NCBI RefSeq assembly: GCF_037975245.1
Contig: NC_092564.1
Coordinates: 28,008,984-28,072,983 of the forward strand
Direction of reading: 5' to 3'
DNA from: Apostichopus japonicus
Lineage: Eukaryota > Echinodermata > Holothuroidea > Aspidochirotida > Stichopodidae
Length of the DNA: 64,000 nt
Part shown: in pieces, positions 37,190 to 64,000 of the stretch
How positions within the stretch are numbered: the stretch's first letter is position 1
Layout: each line of letters begins with the position of its first letter
The notes under the pieces: model-generated
The model's input: only the letters and a program-made list of their open reading frames with translations
Told to the model about the DNA's origin: nothing
The model's database searches: none
Position numbers and translations under genes: made by a program

Positions 37190-37630
37190 TTCTACGCTTC
37201 CGTAGCTATTCCATCTAGATCATAGCGCTTGTGACACAGACACAAATTAGCATGGAAATAGGTGAGTCTTAAGATTACTACGAAATTGAGAGATATTGTC
37301 AGTTTCTCTTATAGTACGAGGGAGATTGTTCCATGACTGTGGACCGGCTACACTGAACGATTTCTGACCCAAGACCTTGTTATTTCTAGGAACATTCAAG
37401 TGGGTTATGTCATGAGTAGAGCGGAGAGTTCTTTGAGGAGTATATGGTGACAGTAGATTGGATAAATAAACAGGTGCAGTATTGTTCATGGATTTAAAGA
37501 CAAAAAGACAGAGTTTAAACTGAATCCTTTCCCTTATTGGCAGCCAGTGGAGTTCTTTAAGCGTTGGAGTAATGTGATCTCTCTTGGATATGGAACATAC
37601 CAACCGGGCAGCATTGTTCTAATAATACAT
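37190..37630 (-). mobile_element. 5'-truncated non-LTR retrotransposon (CR1/L2/Jockey-like), 3' end
   Basis: The minus frame (37247-37622) reads NNAARLVCSISKRDH, then LKELHWLPIRERIQFKLCLF, APVYLSNLLSPYTP, and GQKSFSVAGPQSWNNLP near the end, finishing FRSNLKTHLF. This is the C-terminal tail that follows the reverse transcriptase in CR1/L2/Jockey-clade LINEs. The catalytic FADD part is absent, so it is a dead-on-arrival copy. It sits inside the hAT element. Confidence 0.88.
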
Positions 37631-37670
37631 TAAGGGGGGCGTTTTTAACTTTTCATTTTTCAAAATAGCC

Positions 37671-38196
37671 CCCCAGAGCCAAATCTAAATTTCTACCCTG
37701 CATTGCAAGTGGTGCACTATATTTGAGCCAAATTTAGCTTGTAAAAATAAAGCGTAATATGCAATGAACTAATTTATTATTATTTAGCAATCATCGTTTA
37801 AATAAAGCTCAGGGTTTCATGCCTCAATTTAAAATCAGACATGGGATTGGCCGATGTTTAGTACACAGGGGCGTAGCCAGTATGTAGCACTGTAGGCCCA
37901 GGCCTACACTTTTTTGGCCAAGTTTTCTTTTTTCCCCAGAGCCAAATCTAAATTTCTACCCTGCATTGCAAGTGATGCACTATATTTGAGCCAAATTTAG
38001 CTTGTAAAAATAAGGCGTACTATGCAACAAACTAATTTATTATTGTTTAGCAATCATCGTTTAAATAAAGCTCAGGGTTTCATGCCTCAATTTAAAATCA
38101 GACATTGGATTGGCCGATGTTTAGTACACAGGGGCATAGCCAGTATGTAGAACTGTAGGCCCGGGCCTACACTTTTTTGGCCAAGTTTTCTTTTTT
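37671..38196 (+). repeat. 263-bp tandem duplication, two copies
   Basis: CCAGAGCCAAATCTAAATTT starts at 37673 and 37936; the two copies differ at only a few positions. Each copy contains one CAGGGGC[G/A]TAGCCAG hAT-like terminus. Confidence 0.93.
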
Positions 38197-38773
38197 TTTA
38201 AACACCCATAACTCAAATCCATAAGCATGCTGGACGAGTTTTAGAGTCTAGACAGGAAAAACTATTGAAATGAACGTAGCAAGAATATGGCTAAATTAGG
38301 TGACCTATTCTTCTGTCATCTAGGCTGTCATTTCTATCACGTGCCGTTTTAATCAACACTCTACCTGCCGAAAAAGGCTAGGATCTGATATTGTCAGTTT
38401 TTTAACTAGTTAATCTAGTTAAGAATCCGTTTACGCAGAAAATAAGCCTAAATAAGCCTATCGTTGATGAACAGACTTTATAGAGCTGCAGCACTTTGTT
38501 GCCTGTTGTTACTGGCTTACTCTGTACATGTACCTTGCTAATTTTAAATACATTATGTAGTATTGAATTAAGTACTTTTTTAACTGGTTTGTTTTTGGTT
38601 TAAAGTGATAAACCAAGAGGCCAGGGAACCAAAACAAACACTCGGGAAGGGCTGTTTCCGGCCATCTGGGGTTTGTAAAACCAAAAATTTCTTGTCCGCT
38701 CCGCGCCAACCGATGGTGGCGCTCCGCTCAGATAGTCTGGCCTACAACTTTGAAAACCCTGGCTACGCCCCTG
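38129..38773. mobile_element. Nested hAT-like MITE (CAGGGGCGTAGCCAG ends)
   Basis: Left end CAGGGGCATAGCCAG at 38129, right end CTGGCTACGCCCCTG finishing at 38773; both arms also carry GTAGGCC inside. No convincing 8-bp duplication is visible (TTAGTACA versus GTGCTAAT). The left end is also present in the first copy of the 263-bp duplication (37866). Confidence 0.6.
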
Positions 38774-39567
38774 GTGCTAATACTGTTGGTGAAAAGTCAC
38801 AAAAACATTGATCGATTGTGTTTTTGGTTCAATAAAATAATTACCCCAGAATTTTTCCCCTCCCCATAGATCCCTCCCCCAGGAGGGTGAGTCAAATATT
38901 CAGATATTAGCCATTTTGACTCAATGGGAAATTTCTTAGAGGAAACACTGGACACAACATCAAAGAATTCTTCTATTTTCTTTCCCTGTATCAGAAAATC
39001 TTTTTCAATCCATTCCTTTTTTGACATCTTGACAGGAAGAGGAGTGTTTGCAACAAAGGAAATCAGGCAAGGTGATTTCTAGCTGGAATATAGAGGAGAA
39101 ATCATTTCTCCTGAGGAGGCATCATTAAGCTAGAACCAAGGAAGCTGGCAACACCACCATGTACTTGTGTGAGAATGGTAGAATTATAGAATGGTAAGTT
39201 AAAATGTTTGCTTTCCATTTCATGGTCTGTATATGTTTAATTTTTTTTATGACTATTCACAACATCAAAGATAACAATTTAAAATATGCATATTTTTTTT
39301 TCTATAAATATTCACAACATCCAGGGTTCAAATTTTGTCTATATCAATCACTAATTTGTGAGAAGGATGTTATTATTGCCAGGAGAAAATGAAAGGCACT
39401 AGTAATTTTTGGGGAATAACCTAACTTCCCCTAGAATTTTAGGTACACATTTCTACAAATAAAAGTCTCCTTTCCGAAGATTTGTCAGATGGAGAGAGGG
39501 GGGGGGGGAGGACTCAGGGTAGCATGACCAGGGGTTGATATTTAACGTTTTGTGGAATGTGGAAGAG

Positions 39568-40482
39568 AGGAAAAACTTTTTTCTAGAGGTAGGGAGTGGC
39601 TGGCACAAAACAGCCTAAACATTTGTTTAAAAGAAAAAACAATTTTTTTGGGATGAAAAACAAAACAAATGCATAGCCATGCTTACAAGTTTTACATAGT
39701 CACCTGGAAGTAAATCGTGGAGCTAAGAATAATAAATTGGGAAGAGGGGAGGACTGGGGAGAGAGGGATGGGTGTTTATAAGGTAGGGAGGGACAAGGGA
39801 GTGCTGGCACCATATGCCAACCACATTTTGCTTAACACTACACTCAGTCAAATGAGAGAAGCCAGCCTATTCACATGTTGAAAAAAGTAAAATTTGCATA
39901 GACTTGTGTACAACTTTGGATGTAGTGATCTGGCAGTGGATGCTAGCCTAATATACTGAGGAAGAGGGGGTGAGCAAGGACTGGGATGGGCAACAGGGAA
40001 TTAAAGAAGTATTGATATGGAGTCATTTGATAGTTTTCCATTTTCAAGCTAATTTGAGAGACATTTGATATTGGTGTTTGAAATCTTTTTCATGTTGTTG
40101 TTGGTCTTAAATTTGAATTAACTTTTATACTTCACAAAGAATCATATATAAGCTATCAGCATAATTAAATACATCACAGAGAATAACAGTCTAATAAACA
40201 ATCATGTGTTCATTGAATAAAAACAACAAATATCAATGATAAAAAGGGGTTATATTCAATAAGAATTGGATGCAAATTCCTCCAGAATGTTACATTCATT
40301 TTCCTGTTATACGTGTAAAAAATCCTTTTGGCTTTGACTATCTTATGTATTGGAGTGATCTGTCTATGTAGCTCTCTAAACAGTGTGTCAACTTTTACAG
40401 TTGTTCAGTCCTGTTCCTTTGGTTTCATAGTCGTTCTGAATTGTTTTATAATCCACTTAAACTTTCAACTTGTTGCCCTCAG
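39568..40482. other. No gene seen upstream of the SET exon
   Basis: Non-coding, purine-rich near 39740-39800. No exon encoding the N-terminal half of the SET domain could be found here. Confidence 0.45.
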
Positions 40483-40675
40483 TATTGATGCTACAGACAC
40501 AGCCTGTGTTGCAAAGATGGTAAATGATGAGATTGGCAGGGAGGCCAATTCTGTTATGAAGAAACAGATACTTGAAGGAAGAGTCTGTCTCTGTTTGTTT
40601 GCCCTAAAAGACATGAAACATGGTCAAGAACTCCGGTACGACTATGGGCAAACAGATTTACCGTGGAGAAAGAAG
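40483..40675 (+). CDS. SET-domain exon, KMT5A-like lysine methyltransferase
   Basis: The acceptor TTGCCCTCAG and donor GTAAGA bound 193 bp encoding IDATDTACVAKMVND, then VCLCLFALKDMKHGQELRYD and YGQTDLPWRKK. This is the C-terminal half of a SET domain: the D-A-T and R/K-x-V-N-D segment stands for the family's NH(S/D) cofactor motif, and ELRYDYG is the catalytic-Tyr motif. It is closest in pattern to the KMT5A-like (SETD8-related) proteins with PWR endings that are numerous in fish and marine invertebrates. The first half of the domain must lie in other exons that I could not find. The frame is intact. Confidence 0.85.
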
Positions 40676-41144
40676 GTAAGAAAGAAATTGCAAGGCATGA
40701 GTAAAAACTCACTGGTTTGTTAAAGTTTAATAGGGTATGGAGAAACATCTTAAAGATAAAGTCTTGGTCATGATGTTTTTTCAGATTTTAACTTGTGAAA
40801 GCTCATATCAGCATTAAGGAAAACTGAATGGATAATGCAACTGTTTCCACATTATGTAGGGAGCAGAGTGGTATGTTGTAACTGAACTGTGTAGACTTGG
40901 CGACAAAAATATTGCTGGCACTAAACACATTTCTAATGTAAGAGATAAGTTTAAAAACCCTTTCTGCTTGAATGAGATTTGATTGAGGAAACCTTGGATG
41001 TTGTCGTAACCTCATTATTCAATTGCAACTATTTATGTGGTTTTACACATTTCATAAATTTTTTTAAATTTAACCTTTGTGTTAGTTTATACTAATTTCA
41101 GCTTAATGTCTTCCCAGGAGTTCAGTACTTGTCTTACAGTACTG

Positions 41145-41330
41145 ATACTTAGCTATGCATGTGACTATGAAGAAGACAAATATGTGCTGTGAAAGCCGAA
41201 CACAAGACTCCTTTGATGCTTGAGACTTTCAAGAACTCCTCCGCACACACATTACAGGTTAGTAAAATACGAGAACTCTGTTTTCTTTCTTTCATTATTT
41301 ATATATTATTACAACAATAGTGATATTTGT
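41145..41330 (+). repeat. Possible third member of the GAAGAAGA ... T-rich tail repeat family
   Basis: CTATGAAGAAGACA, GTGAAAGCC, CACACACATTACAGGTTAGTAA and a T/A-rich tail follow the order of the repeats at 9458 and 13751, but identity is low. Confidence 0.3.
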
Positions 41331-41430
41331 ATCAAATGACCTCGTTGGTTACTTGAGTCTAAACAAGGTCATTGTTTTGTTCCAACTGTGAAGTAATTTC
41401 TGTTTGTCCAAACCGGCTAGCAAGTAAGTG

Positions 41431-41477
41431 GTGTAATCAGGGAGTTGTTATGGAACTTTACAACTCCCTGGTGTAAA
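41431..41477. mobile_element. Micro-palindrome insert 3 (33 bp) with 7-bp flanking repeats
   Basis: GTGTAAT (41431-41437), foldback with perfect 11-bp arms CAGGGAGTTGT / ACAACTCCCTG (41438-41470), then GTGTAAA (41471-41477). The termini match insert 1 and the flanks match insert 2. Confidence 0.6.
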
Positions 41478-43953
41478 CACTGGAGGATTACTTCAGCATG
41501 GTACTCTCATTGGGGGGGGGGCTTGCATGGTACTCTCATGGGGGGGATGTATATAAGGCATGTCAAGTTTTGTAGGCCTAGACTGAATCCACAGCATTTG
41601 TTTTTCAAGAGAAGACTAAGAAGTAGGATTCAGTATGAAGATGCAAAGTTCCTCTTTTTGGTGGAAACTAATTAGCTATCCCACTGGAAGTCGTAAGTAA
41701 AACCATAAAAAAAAAAAAAAAAGGCATGAAGAAAACTGCCCAAAGCTTCAAGTTTCCTTCATTATTTTGAAGATAAGAATTTATGGAAACTATTAAAAAT
41801 AAGAAAACTTTTGAACTGTTCTTGTCCTACCAGGATTTGGACCCTAAACCAAGACCCAGAGAATTATAAAATTTATAATTTGAAGCAGTGTAAATATCAC
41901 CTTTCATGGGATTAATAGTAAGGTACATAACCGTGAGAATCTGTAAGATAAAATATATACTTTACAGCAAAATAGTTCAATCTACTTGCTTCTGAACTAA
42001 ACTGTGGGGGTGGTGTCTTAATTTAACAAATTGTAATGGAAGTTGTCAATACTTGGTAAACTACTTACAAGCTAATAGTGGCCAAACATGATGTTGTAGG
42101 AATTAGAAAATATGCAATGAAATATAAGCAAGAAATTTTTTGAACAGAAATAAATGAATTTATAAAAACCTTGAAGAACATCAGCTTAACCACCAATATG
42201 TGCTAGAAATGAAATAATGATCACTTATGCTCTTTGCTTCATTCCTCAAACTACTATTCTGTAGCACAAAATTTTTAGAACCATTTGTCGTGAATAATCT
42301 TTCTCTTCTCAAAACAATAAATAAAAGGTGTTTCTATTTACAAGTAAATGATAACAAAGGAATGTATGATCTTATATATTTCTCAAGTTTATTTTCCTTT
42401 AATAATGTTGAAATCAAATATTACAAAACGATATAATGCAATGTATGAAATATTACAAACCTTGGTCCCTGGCACCAAATGTTCCTATTTTCACCCATCA
42501 ATCCTCGTCTACCCCCTCCCCACCCCCACCCCCACTCACTATTCACTCATCTAGTAACCTTTGTTATTTACATAAACAGATTAAGAGGGAAATATTCTAA
42601 ACATGTTGCATGATTGGATAAACTTGGAAGTAAATAGTTAAGAGCCCATCTCTGTGATTTCTTCCTCAAAAAAAAAGAACTATTTCACACATTTTTGTAG
42701 AAAAATAATTATTAAAAAGTTTACTTTTGATAATAATAACATGGGACTGCAAAATGATATATATCTGTGAAGTTAAGATTTCCCTCTACCAGAAAAAACA
42801 GAACACTGTTTAAAACATAAAAATGACAAAAATGTACCAAAAAACCCCAAAAAATCGTGCTATTGTTGGAGATCTTGAACATAAGATACATCATATTGCA
42901 TCTTGCTCATGTCCAGATGTTTAAAGGAGCATTTTGAGGAAATTTTTTTTTTTAGCCCTGTCAAGATACTAAAATCCCATGCAACTGAAGGCCATTAATT
43001 TCACTTAGACAACTTTTACCTCAAATAATGTATTCCAAGTGGAACAATTTCAAACATGATCCATGTGATTTCTGTGCTTAAAATATCAAAAGTATCTGAG
43101 TGTTAAATATTGAAGATTTAATGGATTTCTTAACCACTTTAACCACTGTAGGCTTGATTAAATTTACAATTAAATGCATAAAGCTTCTGCAATTGCTTCA
43201 AGAAAGTTGTTGTTTTTGGTTGAAAGCAATTTATGCCTTTCCTCTCATGTTGTAAGTCCTATTCATATAAAGTAAAATGAATTGTTTGTTTACGAGGTAA
43301 ACACCCCCCCCCCCTGCCCCTCTACCCCAATACAGAAATCATTGATACAAATATATAGCTGACCTGTTGCATTATTGTTCAACATTATTCATGGCTTTAG
43401 AACTTATTTGTATACATTTCCTCCAGTTCTGCTTGTGTTTATTCTTGTTAAGAATGAAACATCATGTCTTCTTATGCTTTGATAAAGGCATATATACATT
43501 TTTATTACGTGCGCAGTTTTTATCAAGTTTTTTGAAACACACTTAGAAGGAAGTGAAAATACAAGAAACTCTTTTTCTGATACAAAAAATTTGTTACCCT
43601 CGAAGAACAGAAAGTAAAACACAAAGTGTGTATTGAGGTCTAAGCGGTAACAAATATTAACTTTGTAACACAAAAGAAAAAAATACTTTATGAAATGTTG
43701 GTCCGTCAAATGTTGGTCCGTTAAATGCAATATAAATATTGCAAAATTATGAGATATCAGAGATGGAGAAGTTATCATGTGTGACATATTGACTTTCAAT
43801 TATTAGGGAGGGCATGAATCGCCCATTAACCTATAAATAAATAGAAAGAAAATGTAATTCTTTTCAAATGTTGCAAAAATAGCCATCTTAATGAGCACTC
43901 AATCCATAACTTATTTAGATTTAATACAAACCAATAACCTAGTTTTACGAACG

Positions 43954-44115
43954 CATTGTAATGAGTGACCATTTAGCAGTACATGTAATTATCCAGCAAT
44001 GAACTATTTCGTAGACCCATTGTAAGTAATGACCATTTAGCAGTATGTGTAATTATCCAGCAATGAGCTATTTAATAGACCCCATTGTAATGAGTAACCA
44101 TTTAGCAGTATGTGT
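43954..44115 (+). repeat. 64-65-bp tandem repeat, 2.5 copies
   Basis: CATTGTAA begins units at 43954, 44018 and 44083; ACCATTTAGCAGTA and AATTATCCAGCAATGA recur in each. Confidence 0.88.
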
Positions 44116-45249
44116 TTTCTATTATCTATTGTTGTTACGTTGCAAGACAATATTACAACTGTATTATTCATTATGAGAATTGAATTCATGTTATTGATCC
44201 ACTAACCAAGCTCTGCCTGTATGAATTTCAATATGTTGAACAATCAATACCTTGTTTTGGGCACATTGGGACAATCAATATTAACTTTTGCATATGAACA
44301 TCATTTTCATCTTTCTTTCTTCAAATTTTTTCAATAGTTTGAAATCAATAATCCAGCTTTTTGCCTGCAAACGGTCCAATAGTGTGATACAAACTTTTCT
44401 TGCAAAGCAAATACTGCAAAAGCAAATACCAAAGAAGCAGCTTGTGTCTCCAACATGGCTAAAAACTCATTGGATATATTTCCCTTGATGTCATTGATCA
44501 AACCTTTTTGTTGCCAATTAATTTATAAGAAGTACTTGAAATTTCCTGATACAGAAAAAAAAGAGTTGGAACACAAAGATATATGTTGTTTCACTGATCA
44601 AATTTACTTTGCCATCAACTATATCAGAGTAACTGTGGTAAATATGCTAATGGCCGTCACAATGTGACAACGAACAACATCTCACCTTTAAATAAAAGAC
44701 CTGGTGTCATCCCACGACAAAATAGTTAACGAGACTTACCATTAATATATATCAGTTGGAACTTAGGTACACTTACTGTACTTAATCAAAAACTGTTTCA
44801 GACTGTATAAATGACAATTAACTCTACAGGGTGACGAATATATTGTAAATACATCATTTCTTAACAAGACTGCAAGCCCACAATGATTGGATGAGTACTG
44901 TCATGAACAACCTAAACATAGGTAGATGCCATGCTATGTATATTCCATTTTGAAACAGTTATCGGTTCCAATCGTTCCAAGAATCCAGTGTTTGATGGGC
45001 GAACCATGCAACCATACAATCCATTCTCTTCTTCACCAGAAAACACCGGATAACATGAAACATTCTCGATCACGTAATTTGGGATTCACTTAATCGACGG
45101 CCATATTTCTGGGATGTTTCCTGAGCAAACATTGCCAATAGATTTGTAAAGATGGTGGCTTTTCACCTCTGTACCCTTGAGTTGTATCAGACTGAATCTC
45201 ACACTATTGGATGTTGAAATAATTGTATTTTTTACAAAGAGATTGCATT

Positions 45250-63688
<18,439 letters not shown>

Positions 63689-64000
63689 CTGTAGACACAA
63701 ACATCTCTGCTGTAAGTTACTCAACATCAACAACATTCTGTTAAACAACAACTTTGGACAACAAAAAATATAACTGAAACTAACTGTAATAGGAGACTGA
63801 CTTGACACAATGAAGTCAGACCACAGTTGAAGCATGCTTCTCTGATCTAATGTTTGTTCAGCTGGAAGATGTCAATCATCATATGACATGTGCACTTGTC
63901 ACCTGACAGTGCACATATCACCTGACTGAGTGCATTTGTCACCTGATTGAGTGCACTTGTCACATGACTTCAGTGCATGAGAATGGTCTACCCTTCACCC
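63689..64000. other. FER-like intron upstream of the SH2 exon; short E-box-bearing repeat
   Basis: From about 63888 to 63975, TCACCTGA/TCACATGA alternates with GTGCACTTGT-type words in four to five irregular units of 20-26 bp. No further exon is visible before the edge. Confidence 0.6.

Larger units (their letters stand above)
35723..38958. mobile_element. hAT-type non-autonomous transposon with 8-bp target duplication
   Basis: GACACAAC at 35723-35730 and again at 38951-38958 flank a 3220-bp element whose ends are CAGTGTTTCCGCTAAG and, on the other strand, CAGTGTTTCCTCTAAG (16 bp, one mismatch). An 8-bp duplication and CAGNG termini are the hAT signature. The paralogous site in copy A has no insertion. 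No hAT transposase (BED finger, catalytic core, dimerisation domain) is visible. The interior is a patchwork of a 105-bp minisatellite, a LINE tail, a 263-bp duplication and another hAT-like end pair. Confidence 0.92.
34835..39567 (+). repeat. Segmental duplication, copy B, split by the hAT element
   Basis: 34835-35730 and 38959-39567 together align with 18360-19937. The transposon at 35731-38950 lies between them with its 8-bp target duplication. Confidence 0.9.
40676..45249. other. Intergenic or intronic, no exon recognised
   Basis: Holds the repeats listed above, a C11 run at 43304-43314 and AT-rich DNA. If the SET gene continues, its later exons are not identifiable; the 3' UTR of the FER-like gene should occupy the right edge. 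Confidence 0.5.

Overview
The window is animal nuclear DNA: AT-rich, intron-rich, with long introns, canonical GT-AG splice sites and many transposon remnants. The repeated GCCTAGGC-type palindromes around 23.3-23.9 kb, frequent poly-G/C runs and the kinds of mobile elements suggest a marine invertebrate deuterostome. An echinoderm such as a sea cucumber is my best guess, but the sequence alone does not prove it. Most open reading frames here are chance frames or repeat interiors; the genes had to be rebuilt exon by exon from splice sites, phases and protein motifs.

Layout. (1) 0.7-10.7 kb, plus strand: seven in-phase exons of a TUT1-like terminal uridylyltransferase / nuclear poly(A) polymerase. 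The 5' end lies upstream of the window; the stop codon is at 10665-10667. (2) 10.7-23 kb: intergenic or intronic DNA with a TTAA-flanked MITE, tandem repeats, a segmental-duplication block (copy A) and a dead ABCC-transporter C-terminal fragment. (3) 23.2-40.7 kb, plus strand: a CpG-containing putative promoter, small exons including a 56-residue C2H2-like mini-protein, a decayed pogo/Tigger-like transposon with TA target duplications (29.6-32.8 kb), and duplication copy B. Copy B is split by a 3.2-kb hAT-type element with a perfect 8-bp target duplication. An intact SET-domain exon (KMT5A-like methyltransferase) follows at 40.5 kb. (4) 40.7-45.2 kb: nothing recognisable except small repeats. 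(5) 45.2-63.7 kb, minus strand: a FES/FER-type tyrosine kinase (SH2 + kinase) with seven exons in perfect phase but two in-frame TGA codons where family members have Arg. Its 14.3-kb intron (46058-60362) is almost entirely satellite DNA: a ~300-bp satellite first in one orientation and then inverted, followed by nine copies of a 339-bp satellite with a tRNA-like segment.

The genes do not form a pathway. TUT1 acts in nuclear RNA 3'-end metabolism, the SET protein probably in lysine methylation, and FER in cytoplasmic tyrosine signalling. The most interesting material is mobile and repetitive: a family of 25-35-bp palindromic inserts flanked by 7-bp direct repeats (three loci), the hAT element with its empty paralogous site, a pogo-like element with repeated subterminal motifs, and the inverted satellite in the FER intron.
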